64,000 bases of DNA from Welwitschia mirabilis. Taxonomy: Eukaryota; Gnetophyta; Gnetopsida; Welwitschiales. The position numbers were made by a program, and so were the translations under genes. The stretch covers positions 27,666,937-27,730,936 of the forward strand of contig JBOZIK010000001.1 in assembly GCA_051453625.1 (NCBI GenBank), written 5' to 3'. The notes below the pieces were generated by a model. That model was not told the DNA's origin and did no database searches. It saw only the letters and a list, made by a program, of their open reading frames with translations. Positions 11,640 to 23,059 of the stretch are shown here, piece by piece; positions within the stretch are counted from its first letter, which is position 1, and each line of letters starts with the position of its first letter.

Positions 11640-12380
11640 GCATTTGTCTTCCATTTATCATCCAAATTCCATAGCTTGAATTCTAAAGATACCTATGAAC
11701 ATGTAAGAGAATTTGATGCTTTCATTTATACGATAAGAAAATAAGGCAAAGTAGTTAATACAAAATATGTTTCATTCTCTTTAAAAGAAAAAGATAAAAA
11801 TTGAATACATAATCTAAAAACTTATTTTATTAAATCATTGAGAAAGACATCATAAGTAAGTATCTAGAAAAATACTTTCTAGCTCATAAAACTAATGAAC
11901 TTATAAGAAAAATCATGGATTTTTAGAAGCATGCCCTTAGAAAAAAAATTTACAAGGCCTTTGAATGATTTAAAGGCCTATTAAAGAGATGTCCATGATA
12001 TTGTTTAAGCATTACTGGTCACTGATATTTATTTATGAAGGACTAAGTGTATAAAGTAAGAAACTAAGAAAAATGACGAGTGATTGAAATTCACATCTAA
12101 GGAGCTAGATGAAGCAGGAAAAACTATGAAAAACATAGATCAGAACTTTAAAAATTGGATAGACCCACTAAAATAGTAAATTAATTAAACAAGACTTTAA
12201 AGTTATAGGATGAGGGATATATAAGTTAGATAAGAAGGAAATCCTACTCAAAAAACTAAATCACATTACTAAGAGGTTAGATAACCTTTAAGCACAAAAA
12301 CCTAAAACAACTTATGATGGAGCTATACTTACTATATGTACTTTTTATAAGCATGAAAGTAATGAATGTCCTATTTTACT
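11640..12380 (+). pseudogene. Athila-like gag relic with zinc knuckle
   Basis: Plus-strand frames show SFSLKEKDKN then TGA near 11,780, matching the conserved ..FPFSL.D.AK-W gag segment with Trp turned to stop. Farther on, KAFE-stop-FKGLLKRCP near 11,960 matches the EAWERFK.LLR.CP segment. A knuckle-like CTFYKHESNECP lies near 12,334-12,372 and keeps Cys-x2-x-x4-His-like spacing. Gag would form the virus-like particle and bind RNA. Many stops are present. It lies downstream of the long LTR-like repeat, consistent with that repeat being its 5' LTR. Confidence 0.75.
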
Positions 12381-13603
12381 CTACAAAGAGATAGTAACTG
12401 AGCAATTGAACATTATATAAGATATTGGTATTGATTCTTAACATTATATTTATTTTGATGTCATTCAGGTTACAACATTATACTGTTTCATCTTATTGTT
12501 TATGTAAATATGATGACATAATTTATCTATCCACTCTGATCAACTCAAGTATGATGAGTTAGCTCATCATTGTGCTATTAACTTATTTTGTTGCTTAAAA
12601 ATCCAAAAGGGTAAATTGTCTTTTCTTTTTTCTTTTTTAAAGGAGTTATGTTATAGAGAAAACTAGAAATAACATCATAAATTTATTTTGTAAAAGTTCA
12701 GGTTGAAGTTTAGATCATAAGCCTACACAATTAAATTTCTTCAAAATGCATTATTACATTCATCAGTGTAAACCTAGACTTTTATCATTACCTTATTAAT
12801 TCAACTTTAGTTTCCCTTCATCTACTACATTAAATCTTGTTTCCATTTAATTTTTATTATTTATTTTACCTTTCCTTGATTCTTTCTTAAAAAAACCAAT
12901 GCTTGTCTATATTATCCTAACTACAAAAGTCCACTAATAATTTTATTTTATGATTAATTCATTAGAAAAATATATACCCTTTTTTATGGCAAACCAATCT
13001 TTGACCAAGGGCTTCCATTGTCAACCTTTATGTCACTTTTTATGAATTTGTTCATGGCTTAATCTATTACTGATCATAATTCTAATTTGTTTTTATAAGA
13101 TCATATATTTGTATTTTGCGCCACATAAAAGTGTGAATACCATTTGAATGTCACTTGTCTCTATCATATCTTTTCTGTGCTACATGCAAGGGTGATGTGA
13201 ACTAGTAGTACGTTGGATTTATCTAAGTAAGAAAGCTTGAATCATCCATTAGTTATGGTACCTCATTTACTAACATTTGTATTTAAAACAAAAAGGCCTT
13301 CATGCTTCTTCTTGCTTCCTTTGCTTGCAGAACCCTTTTCTTGCTCCATTCTATTAAGCTCTAGAAATAGTAACAGCTCCTACAATAAGAATATGATCTC
13401 TTGTGGATAGGCTGAGGTGATCAATAATACATAGGCATAAAGCTTATCCTTGACCAAAAAGTGGTTCTAGAATTACATCACTGAGGTAGCATCTATTTCT
13501 GTTCTGCTTCTTCAGCAAGACAATCAAGTTGATTGAAGGAGACGCAACAAGATAGTAACCATATTTTATTTGATAGCAGAGGGCCTATAATGGGATGAGA
13601 TTA
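12381..13603. other. Unassigned segment, less A+T-rich in its last 500 bp
   Basis: No domain was recognised. From about 13,100 the sequence is richer in G and C than its surroundings and contains a TTGCTTCCTTTGCTTGCAG tract ending at 13,330 that resembles a plant 3' splice site. It resumes after the inserted element at 15,488. It could be a relic of a host gene or of another transposon. Confidence 0.3.
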
Positions 13604-14047
13604 TGATATGTACTGGGAAAATAAATAAACTAGTTCTTCCTTTTTAGTGGAAAGATATCACTCCTTAGTCTAATTGACTTAAAAATTCTCAATATTTCTT
13701 TATGCCTTTATTCAAAGAAGTCTATTTAAATACATAATGAAATCCTATAATAATAGATTACTAACTAATTCCACTATCTTCAATAATAGTGGATCACTAA
13801 CTAATTCCACTATCTCCACTTCAATCACACTATAGTATCACTAATAATAATTGATTTCACTATCTCCACTCCAATAATACTAGACTGCCACAAATAATAA
13901 CTAAACATAATTAATTTATCTACTTCAATAAGACTCTTTAAAATAATAATAAATTAACTTTAGAGATAATAATCTAAAAATCGACTAGGCATATGGGCCA
14001 TGCATGTGAATCTTCTTAATGAGCTTGAATCACTTTTTCTCATATCA
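13604..14047 (-). repeat. 3' LTR of the small chromovirus element
   Basis: TGATATGTAC...ATATCA. Matches 15,043-15,487 over its full length with scattered substitutions. It holds three tandem units of CTAATTCCACTATCTCCAC type (13765-13800, 13801-13850, 13851-13900). A GTATTTAAATAG TATA-like box lies on the minus strand near 13,725. Confidence 0.9.
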
Positions 14048-14061
14048 TCTCCATCCCTCTT
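14048..14061 (-). other. Polypurine tract of the small chromovirus element
   Basis: Minus-strand AAGAGGGATGGAGA lies immediately before the LTR start. A purine tract at this place primes plus-strand DNA synthesis in LTR elements and fixes the orientation as minus. Confidence 0.8.
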
Positions 14062-14144
14062 AGAAAAAGCCTTATCCTTAAGGCCCAATTTACAAGCCCA
14101 TCCCATGAAAGATTCTAGAAGAGATGATGGATCACAGCTGGTAG

Positions 14145-14441
14145 TTACACTAAATGAGGTGGTGGATGAGAGCTATATTCCATTTCTTCAAATAGATAAG
14201 GATGCAATCTAGGAAAAGGCTTCAGATCTTTCCACGTGGCTGAATCATGTGTGTCCCCTTCCCATTGAATAAGGCATTGCTTTACCATTTTATCATTATG
14301 CCATATCACTCTATTGTCTAAACAAGCAATTAACTTAAGTATTAGGTAATTTTTAATATCCATGGATGGAAGGCACATTAGATCCAGTGGCGGATTGCTA
14401 CAATGGGGACACAAAAGAGAGACATTGAACATTGGATGCAT
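14145..14441 (-). pseudogene. Integrase C-terminal and chromodomain-like tail
   Basis: A 98-residue minus-strand frame starts HPMFNVSLL, the conserved block near the end of Ty3/gypsy integrases. It continues through a basic stretch to CLIQWEGDTHDSATWKDL, which matches the W.G....ATWE core of a chromodomain. In a live chromovirus this tail steers integration toward modified histones. The frame is open but lacks the catalytic core, so no activity is expected. It may be the C-terminal part of a fused gag-integrase tail produced by internal deletion. Confidence 0.85.
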
Positions 14442-14561
14442 TCAAGAGCTAGAAGGAAGGTCAAGCTTGTATGCCATGGGACCGATGCAACGGATGATGT
14501 AAAATGGCCCATAGAACTATCATGATAGATTTTTCAATGTTTGGGTCTAAACCATTGTTTG

Positions 14562-14744
14562 TCAATAAGCATTTAGCTTATTCCCATGAATATAGAAAAC
14601 AAACATAGCAATATGTTGATCCATAGGGGTGTTGTAAAAATTAAAGAAGTTCTCAGTGTAAAAGAGCCAATCTAATGGGTCAGATCCAGTGAATGGGTTG
14701 AGGATGATTTTTGGTTGTTTTTGTGTGAATTGGAAGGATGACAT
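14562..14744 (-). pseudogene. Gag relic of the small chromovirus element
   Basis: A 60-residue minus-strand frame contains NPFTGSDPLDWLFYTENFF, the conserved start of the gypsy gag domain (F.G.DP..W...E.FF), then MFVFYIHGNKLNAY, which matches the ..F.L.G.A..W.. segment. It ends about 120 bp before the integrase-tail frame, showing that the rest of gag and almost all of pol were lost. It lies 300 bp inside the 5' LTR. Confidence 0.8.
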
Positions 14745-15042
14745 GGAGATTTGTTATAATGTAGGGAAAGAGGAACCAGCATTAGGGTTAACCACCAGAG
14801 TAAAGGCAGAGGTAAGGGTAATGACCAAATAGAGAAAGGGTGATGCATATTTTAGGGATTGGATTTCAAAAAGTATTTTGACAACATTGTTTTGATGAAA
14901 CTATTGGGTATGAACCTAATCATCCTCATAACAAGTTTGGAAAGAGAGAAAGGATTCTATGAGGAGAGTTGGTTCTCAATAGAGGAAGAAGTGGAGGAAT
15001 GGCTAATTTTCAAAGGCATGGGTTTAGTACTAAAAGAACCAA

Positions 15043-15487
15043 TGATATGTACTAGGAAAACAAATAAAGTATTTCTTCCTTTTGAGTGGGAAGAGATCAG
15101 TCCTTAGTCTATTGACTCAAAAATTCTCAATATTTCTTAATGCCTTTATTCTAAAAGAACTATATTTAAATACATAATAAAATCCTATAATAATGGATCA
15201 CTAACTAATTCCACTATCTCCACTAATAGTGGATAAATAACTAATTCCACTATCTCCACTCCAACCATACTGGAGTGCTACTAACAATAACTGATTCCAC
15301 TATCTCCACTCCAATCATACTAGACTGCCACTAACAATAATTGAATGAAATTAAATTAACTATTTAAACAAGACTCTTTTAAATAATAATAAATTAACAT
15401 TAGAGACAATAATCTAAAAACTAACTAGGCATATGGGCCATGCATGTGGATCTTCTTACTGAGCTTGAATCACTTTGGCCTGTATCA
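15043..15487 (-). repeat. 5' LTR of the small chromovirus element
   Basis: Pairs with 13,604-14,047. Contains the same tandem block, here 15205-15240, 15241-15290 and 15291-15340, the last two being 50-bp units. The inner edge starts TTGGTTCT on the minus strand, only weakly like a Met-tRNA primer site. Confidence 0.9.
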
Positions 15488-16729
15488 GATAAACTATGAG
15501 TTTCTGAGAAACAAGGAAGGAAACCTCATAACCATTTAAATGAATATGTTTTTGAATGAAACAGGGAACATAGAGTAGAGAGTTAATCTTTGATTTGCTT
15601 CCACAAAAAGATTACAACAGCTACACTGTTATTTGGAATCACAAGCTACTCTTATTCTTGGTGGTTTTAATGTCGATAAGGTTTTTATAAGATCTTACAA
15701 TAAAACATGCTTTCTCCATGAGTGTACCAAGTAAAGTAGTGGAAGAAGGGGTTGCTAATTACTACTTATTTTAAAAGACTATTTGTCATCCATTACCATT
15801 TCTCTGAAAAGACTATTAACCATTGCCTAGACTTTCCCATACTATGCACAAGAAGAGGAAGACAAAGCAAAAAAGCACTAGATTAAAAGTTTCTACAGAT
15901 TGTTGAGAAGGATTTGCTAACATAAGAAGATTATGCAGATCTTAGAGTTTACTTACTATTCATTAATCTTCATATTTTATCTTTGCTATTTATCTAGGGT
16001 TACTTTATCTACTTGTAATGTGTATTTACTTTTTCCTTTTTTCCTCCTTTGGGAAGACTTCTTTAAGAATCAGACTCACAATCATAAAGTTATAAAAGCA
16101 ATCCTTAACCATTAAGACATATGTTCAAATAAATTTGGTTTCATAGCCATCATGTCCAATTTTATTTGGGTAATTTAAATTACTTAAGAAACATTGATTT
16201 ATCCTTCAAATATTATGGTCTTCTCATAGCTTATTTTACACATAATATAATTTATTTAAAAGACATTTATTTTTAATATTCTTTTAAATTCCTAAATCAA
16301 ATAAATTTACACAATTCTTTTGTCTGGTCATTTTTGATTGTATAAATAGCCTTTGAATTTTTTTAATTTAATAGTTGTAAGACATTTTAAGTTACATTTA
16401 TTAAGTTGATGATTTTGCAGTTATACATAACACAAATTTTTACATGGGTTATCAAGTTTCCAACTATGTAATTAGGTTTTCCTAAAAGACAAAAAACCTA
16501 AGTGGCCATTTTTAGGATAACAATAATAACTATAAAAACTATCACTTCCTATGAAGATTCCATAGCTCAAATTGGAGAAAGAACCTTGGCTTGTCATAGC
16601 ATATCTTATAGAATAAAATATCTACCTTACAATCACAAATCAACCTCAAATTAGACCATAAAATTATGCTTTAGAATAATTCATAGATGTTTAATTAGCT
16701 ATCATTAATAATATTAGCAAATCTAGGGT
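15488..16729. other. Unassigned segment continuing the 13.1-13.6 kb sequence
   Basis: It is the right flank of the small chromovirus element and so was once joined to 13,603. The first 600 bp are less A+T-rich than average and read as broken coding-like stretches without a family I recognise. A hydrophobic plus-strand frame at 15,933-16,115 has no start context or motif to support it. Confidence 0.3.
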
Positions 16730-16990
16730 ATTAGTTAATAATAAAATTATAGTTAATCCTTAATGAGGTCATTACTCTTAATTAAAAAAGTTATATATTG
16801 TTACATCATATAGTGTGTAATATATCTCATATTTTCTTGCTTATATGGATAACCATTTCATGTTTAGTATCATAGTTAGTAATGCTATGTGGATAGCCCT
16901 TATGTAATCATCCATATTCCTAGCCATATTAACATAGTATTAGAGAAAATTCACTATGAAAATATAATCTAAATGGATGAAGATCGACAT
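16730..16990 (+). repeat. Possible decayed direct repeat, left copy
   Basis: A stretch with TAATATAT-type sequence, then TATGGATAA, a TTTAGTAT block and a TGTGGATA block, aligns loosely with 20,410-20,570 in the same order. It could be the remains of an LTR pair around 17.0-20.4 kb. The right copy is truncated by a 457-N gap and similarity is low. Confidence 0.3.
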
Positions 16991-17367
16991 AATTAAACAT
17001 TTATGATGGTTCCTTTTTAAACATTAGGAACTAATCTCTTCACATGTATGAAAATGTTATAAGATGACACACTTACACATAAGAAGATTTTACATAGCCT
17101 AGCCTAGTGAATATAATGTACCAAGTTGCTAAAGAATAAATAATGGAAGAGTTAATGAGGTTGTTCCATTAATAGTGCACTTTCAATCTGAAGTTAGTCT
17201 ACTATACGAGAGTTGGTATATAAGGAATTATATACTAGTAGTTATCCAATGACTAATGTCAATTTCACAAGGTTTCAAGTTGCAAAACAATCTAGAGATT
17301 TCTATTATAAGTTATTTCTATTCCTTCTTTGTAATTTTTCAATCATCATTTTCTTATAATTTTTAGC

Positions 17368-17709
17368 ATGATGTCCCATGAGTTCTCCCTTAATGATATT
17401 ATTGAAATTATTAGAGAGATACTATCTATTTTGAGTACATATATTTTTTCTTCCTTTATCTCAAGAAAAAGATCAATAATTGTTTCTATTCCAAGTTATG
17501 TGTCTAATATAAATGAATTTAATTTCACTCTAGGCTCTAGTGATTTCACTCTATTGGATATTAATCTTATTAGAAGCATGATATATGATTTCGATTCTAT
17601 ATTACTATACACATTTCAAATGAAATCAAATATCTCTGACCATTCTAAAAGAGAAATAATAAATAAATCTTTAAAAAATATTCCCTTATATATGAGAGTG
17701 TCTATTTAA
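17368..17709 (+). CDS. Open frame of 113 codons, unknown
   Basis: The longest clean frame of the plus strand outside gaps. It is rich in Ile, Ser and Phe, with no signal peptide, membrane helix, zinc or catalytic motif that I can name. Coding-like features (SRKRSIIVSIPSY and a mixed polar C-terminus) could be a gag-like remnant between the two possible direct repeats at 16.7 and 20.4 kb. In DNA this A+T-rich a 342-bp frame is only mildly unusual. Probably not a functional gene. Confidence 0.2.
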   Translation: MMSHEFSLNDIIEIIREILSILSTYIFSSFISRKRSIIVSIPSYVSNINEFNFTLGSSDFTLLDINLIRSMIYDFDSILLYTFQMKSNISDHSKREIINKSLKNIPLYMRVSI

Positions 17710-20700
17710 GAAAAGGTTAATTTCTATGGATTTATTAAAAAATTCTTTTAGAATAGCACTAATATTACCAGCTAGAAAAATTATCTTAAGTGATAATAGG
17801 AAGAAAGCATCATGATCTAGACTATGGAATTTATTAATTAACCATCAAATAAGCAATGATATTTCTTAGTTTAAATTTTTTAATGAATATATTATTAAGG
17901 TATTTCATAAATAAAGAGGTATTAAATAAAAGAAGGAGTAATTTTATTATGACATAATTTTGTTAGATGTTATAGTATGGATTTATATAATAATTCTAAA
18001 ATAAAGAAGGTACATCCCTAAGATAAAATGACTTTTAGAGAATATTAGGTTAATTTTTGGTTAAGGCATAGCTTTAGATGAATAAGCCTAAGCCAATCCT
18101 CCCTACTGAGTAATCTTTAATGCACTCTTTATAAGCTAAAACATATAAACTAAACCACAGAGAATAATTTTCATATAGTTAAACATTCTACTTCTTAGTA
18201 AGTTAATATATTATCTCCTACTATAGGAAATAACCTTAGAGTGAAGTGGCTTAAATCCCTTGGAATAAATGATATCATGAATCTAGAACTTATGAGGGAA
18301 AGGAACATATTTAAAAGTTTTATGTAAAGAAGAACTATTTGTAAAGAAGAACTAGAGTTATCAGATCTAGTTTCATGTAGGGTAATAGAATTTGACAAAT
18401 AGTTGTATGAATTTATTAGCATTATCATTTGTATGGACTATGTACATTTGATCATTAATAAATATTTTTTTAAAACATTTCATCTTCCCTTCACAAAATT
18501 AATTAGTTATAAGGATAATCAGATAAAAACATGGAGGAAGGTGATTATTGGAACTAATATCATGATACTTAGGATCTTGTTAAAACGTATAGCTAAATCC
18601 ATTTTATTATTCATATATTTAAGGAAAAATTAAAAAGATATAAAAAAGTTAACAATCACATCCAACTCATTAGCTAAGTTCTAAAGAAAAAGAAAGAATA
18701 ATACAAAGTAGTCTTATCCTTAATAATTAAATTACAAGATATGAAATACAAATAAATATCTTAAGATAAAAGAAGCTATAATTGGCTATGTTCAACAAGA
18801 AAATATAGAACTAAAAATTACTAGAAAATAAATAAATGAGATTGAAAATAAAAACTAAAAAATCCTAAAAAAAAGGTAATTATTTTTAAGTCATAAGAAA
18901 GAGTTTAACAATTAAAGGAGGATAAAAGTAGACTGAGTTAAATTGTGGCATTGATGTTGGTTAAAGAATTAAACATAGCTCCTCAACCTATACAACCTAC
19001 TATGGAACTTAATAAAAGATCTAATTATAGAACGAAGAGTGTAAAGAAGATAATCCTACTAAAATAGTAAAGCTAAAGAATAAGATTTCTTTTTGTAAGT
19101 CTACTTGCTTCAATTTTTTAATAAAGGATCTATGTAATCCTTAAGTCTGTAAGCATAGTATAGTTTTTATAAGTATCATTGACTAAAAACATGTATGTTA
19201 CACATATGATTATCTAATAGAAAATATTATTTTATATACTTCTAAGCTAAAGTTCTCTTCTATGAGAAAATGTTTCATGTTTGGAAATCTAGAGAAAACT
19301 ATTTTGTATTTTATGTAATAAACTAAACCTAAGTTTAGTGCTATGAAGGATACTCTTCAATGATAATAGTTAATAAAATCATAAATATAAATTATTCATT
19401 AATAATTTTGATAACTTATAGAAGTTGAAAGCATGATTTAATAATATAGAATTTATAAATATAAGTCTATATGTTTCTTTGGATATACCCTAATAATAAA
19501 AGTAGTGCTCCCATCACTTTGTGGTTATGAGCTCTATTCTTATGAAAAAAATGTCCTTTAATAGAAAAAAATATAAGTTTATACTAATGTTTTATCTAAG
19601 CTAGACTAATAGTCATCTTGTTCATAATACTATGTATAAATTAGAGAGATAAAATTTATCTTGAAGATAAAAGTTTAGTTATATATTACACACTTAAGTA
19701 ACATTATTTATAACAACTAAAGTATTACTAAATTGATTTATTATATTCTCATTCAGCCCTTGTAGGAAATGTAAATTAAAAACCTTTATTATAATAATAG
19801 TAAACATTTATGGGCTTACTATTATAGATTTTATCATATATCAATATTATAAAAAGGAGGAAATATTAGGAAATTCAAGTTACTACTTAATGATGACATT
19901 ATAATTGATTAGTATTATTGGTAATACTTGGTAAGTTGGATCNNNNNNNNNNNNNNNNNNNNNNNNNNNNNNNNNNNNNNNNNNNNNNNNNNNNNNNNNN
20001 NNNNNNNNNNNNNNNNNNNNNNNNNNNNNNNNNNNNNNNNNNNNNNNNNNNNNNNNNNNNNNNNNNNNNNNNNNNNNNNNNNNNNNNNNNNNNNNNNNNN
20101 NNNNNNNNNNNNNNNNNNNNNNNNNNNNNNNNNNNNNNNNNNNNNNNNNNNNNNNNNNNNNNNNNNNNNNNNNNNNNNNNNNNNNNNNNNNNNNNNNNNN
20201 NNNNNNNNNNNNNNNNNNNNNNNNNNNNNNNNNNNNNNNNNNNNNNNNNNNNNNNNNNNNNNNNNNNNNNNNNNNNNNNNNNNNNNNNNNNNNNNNNNNN
20301 NNNNNNNNNNNNNNNNNNNNNNNNNNNNNNNNNNNNNNNNNNNNNNNNNNNNNNNNNNNNNNNNNNNNNNNNNNNNNNNNNNNNNNNNNNNNNNNNNNNC
20401 CCTTAATAATGAAAGATATATATTATTAGGTTACTCAATATAGAATATGTATTATATTTTCTAGATTACATGGATAAGCACATCATCCTTAGTATATCTA
20501 ATTGCATCATGTAGATACTTTATCCCAAGTCATCTATACTTCTAGTTGTACTAGCAAAAAAGAAAGATAAAATTAATAGTCAAAGGGTTTTGAGATAATA
20601 CATGAACTAATTTTCTCAAACTGAAACCTTTATGTTAACTATACTTAATGAGAAAGAAAAGGGTAAGCCTTTAATGTAACTAATTACTAATGAAATAAGC

Positions 20701-21369
20701 ATAAATAATATTTAATAACTATGAGATATTAAGAAAATTAATTCTCTCTTACTTATAGATTATACCTATCTTAACAAATATATCCAATCACCTAGAAAGG
20801 ATCATATACATATTATCCCTTATCTAATATCTAAATTTGAAAAAGATAAAGAAAACGAATTGGATATATTTAGACATAGGGAATTATAAAAAGCCTTATT
20901 TCTTAGACATCTTACATCATTCACAAATAAACATCTTAAAGAATAATATCTAAAATCTATACAAAATTAAAAGTTAACTATTCACTTTTAAATTCCACTA
21001 AGTTAAAACTATCTTATCTTAGGTTTCTTAAAGATAAGTGCATACTAAAGGAAAAGATAAACATTAAAAAAATAGATTTATTAGCCTAATAAGTAAGTCC
21101 TATAGTGAAAAATAAGCTATACCTGAGTTTGGAAATCCTTATTTCCTAACACGATTTTCTATCATAAAAGGTAAAAAGAAAGATTATTAGAAAATTTAAG
21201 GGTTAGTGTGAACCTAATGCAATATTTATTATTTGAAGAAATTATATTGAAACAATTAAGAAAAATAAAAATTACTTTATAATCTTTTGATCAACAAAAT
21301 AAAATACTAATGAAAATAATAGAAGACATGTATGTATACCTTGAAAGCATTTTTACTTTGCTAGAATTT
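17710..21369. other. Unassigned retroelement-like DNA with a 457-N gap
   Basis: Purine-rich, plus-strand-biased sequence with broken coding-like stretches, for example SFCKSTCFNFL near 19,090 and LLIDYTYLNKYI near 20,750, but no domain was identified. The gap is 19,943-20,399. The region probably belongs to retroelement polyprotein upstream of the protease relic at 21.4 kb. Confidence 0.3.
20410..20570 (+). repeat. Possible decayed direct repeat, right copy
   Basis: Right-hand partner of 16,730-16,990; it begins directly after the gap, so its start is missing. Weak support. Confidence 0.25.
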
Positions 21370-21530
21370 TGTAGTCTCAGAGATAGAAGATAATACAAAG
21401 GGTTTACGCTTCATCTTAAGAATCCCATTACTAAATACTTGTAATGCTATTGTTAGATATAAAAATGAAGTAGTACAAATGTCATTTAAAAATATTGAGA
21501 TAAAGTTAAAAGTCTTTGATAACTAAAGAA
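21370..21530 (+). pseudogene. Gypsy (Athila-type) protease C-terminal relic
   Basis: The plus strand reads IPLLNTCNAIVRYKNEVV and then a SFKNIEIKLKVFDN tail. This fits the end of the Athila-type aspartic protease: a GRPFLAT.NA.I-like strand, then the ..G...L.FGN....L.IF tail. The active-site loop was not found upstream. Protease would cut the Gag-Pol precursor. It is the only clear domain between the two copies of the long LTR-like repeat other than the gag at 11.6 kb, and lies on the same strand. Confidence 0.55.
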
Positions 21531-21958
21531 GAATCTTATGGATGGATTTAAGGATGTAGTATTAAACAAAATCAGTGGAATAACACTTATTAAATCTTTA
21601 CAATGAACATCACAAAACTAATCCTACCTTTGGAAGAATACCTATAGAGGGGAAAAAAGGAGAAGAAGAAGAAGAATTTCATGCATGAATGTATGAAATT
21701 TTATACTTCAAAGACAAAGATAAAAAACATTATATGATACTTAAAAAAAGAAAAAAATAAAAAAATATGAGAGAGAAGGTTAGGATGGAAGGAGGGGGAA
21801 AGGTTTTAGAGGAAGGATAAGTAGGAAAGAAGATTAAAAAGAAATAAGATGATATATGTTTACATGAAAATGATAGATGCTATAGGTATAAAAGACCTCT
21901 AAGATACCCATTCACATTCATTAAAAGGATTACATATGTAGATTATAAAATTACCCAT
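21531..21958. other. Purine-rich spacer
   Basis: Runs of GAAGAAG and GGAGGGGGAAAGG at about 21,655-21,830 form a long purine tract on the plus strand. No coding motif. It ends in the CCCAT target site of the next LTR. Confidence 0.4.
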
Positions 21959-22318
21959 TGTTGTGCTACAAACTTATGTGTATTTGATAGGGTATTATGA
22001 GTTATTTTGTAGGTAAATTAATAGATACATGCTTAGTTCTTATGATAATTGAGAACTGAGATGAAAAGAATGAAAACACATAGTTTTCCAAATAAATTAC
22101 AAGCATTTCATGTAGATATGGATAAATAATATTTTGGATAATGATTTCTACAAGCAACAAGTGATCAGCCTGACTGAAGATTGATAAAAAGCCTATCGTC
22201 CACCTCATCGGTTGAATGTCACTAGCGGACAACATCTCAAATAGGGCGATAACAAGTTCACATGTAGTTGACGAGCAGTTAGATTGGAAGCTAAATAGAT
22301 ATCTAATTGTCAGCCTTT

Positions 22319-22360
22319 GTCATCTCCTATATCATTCGGATGACATTGAAGATGATACTA
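22319..22360 (+). promoter_or_regulatory. LTR hairpin-like motif, CpG-depleted copy
   Basis: Aligns base for base with the reverse complement of 36,341-36,380. Three of the four CpGs of that copy are TG or CA here; only the one in TCGGATGACA is kept. It lies about 120 bp upstream of the TATA box, the place of an LTR enhancer. Confidence 0.6.
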
Positions 22361-22480
22361 TTCTCTCATACTTTTACTGAATGTTTTCCCAAGTTGTTGC
22401 CACTTCTTTATGACTTTACTTTGCATGTCAGCTAGGGTTTCTCCTCTACCTCTTTATCAGTTTCCCTTCCTTTTTTTATC

Positions 22481-22490
22481 TATAAATAAA
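22481..22490 (+). promoter_or_regulatory. TATA box of the solo LTR
   Basis: CTATAAATAA followed by AGGTATTTCCC; the same CTATAAATAAAGG occurs on the minus strand of the LTR at 36,010. It separates U3 (motif side) from R/U5. Confidence 0.7.
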
Positions 22491-23059
22491 GGTATTTCCC
22501 TTGATTCCTAATCATCTTTGATAGTACTTGACATACTTTTGATAGGAGATCTTGGGACCGGAGAATCATTTTATGATTGCAGAGAGATGTTCTTTTGGTG
22601 TTGGATGGCGTTTCCTTCATTACGAAATGGCTACTTTGTAATACAAATGTTTTTATGAGTTTAATATGAATTATCTTCTTTTATATTCAATATTTGTAGG
22701 AACTTCTTCCTCATAGTTTATTTTGTCTAAGATTCAGTGATAGTTTCTTCTATTATATAGATTATGAGGATAGCCTTTGTCAAGGTTAAGCTTAATTAGT
22801 TTAGGTACATCATTATTTCTTAGATTAATTTTGCACAAGCATATTTCAATTTCATGCATTGCAATTTATTTCAATAGATTAGGGTTACATATTTATATCT
22901 CAAAATCAACTCTATTATTTCCATACTATTGGCGTTTGATGAAATTACGACATTCGGATCACACTCGACTATACTAGCATGTTGTGTTTATGCACCTTAT
23001 TTGTACTTAACAGGATTTAGATTAAGATGTGAAACATTACATAAATACGCATCACAACA

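Larger units (their letters stand above)
13604..15487 (-). mobile_element. Small chromovirus LTR element, internally deleted (Reina-like)
   Basis: Two direct repeats of 444 and 445 bp begin TGATATGTAC and end TATCA. They enclose about 1.0 kb with a gag relic and, directly after it, an integrase tail with a chromodomain-like end, all on the minus strand. Protease, RT, RNase H and the integrase core are absent, so this is a deletion derivative that would depend on a partner. The flanking five bases are GATTA and GATAA, a target duplication with one change. A purine tract abuts the 3' LTR. Short LTRs plus a chromodomain suggest the Reina lineage, but other chromoviruses are possible. Confidence 0.85.
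21959..23059 (+). mobile_element. Solo Athila-family LTR with CCCAT target duplication
   Basis: Starts TGTTGTGCTAC and ends GCATCACAACA, 1,101 bp. The five bases on each side are CCCAT (21954-21958 and 23060-23064), an exact target duplication. No internal region is present between them, so it is a solo LTR left by recombination between the two LTRs. It matches the LTR at 36,010 in the opposite orientation, and the TATA box shows it reads left to right. No conserved gene product is expected; open frames within it are incidental. Confidence 0.9.

Noticed and set aside
13765-13900. Regularly spaced repeats resembling a CRISPR array
   Set aside because: Only three units, unequal lengths, no unique spacers, and they lie in both LTRs of a retrotransposon in plant DNA.
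14000-14212. Plus-strand 70-codon frame
   Set aside because: Overlaps the LTR end and the antisense of the chromodomain frame, which has clear motif support.
19918-20443. Open frames of 160-170 codons
   Set aside because: Almost wholly unknown bases.
22002-22235. Minus-strand 77-codon frame in the solo LTR
   Set aside because: LTR sequence with no coding counterpart in the homologous LTR at 36,010.
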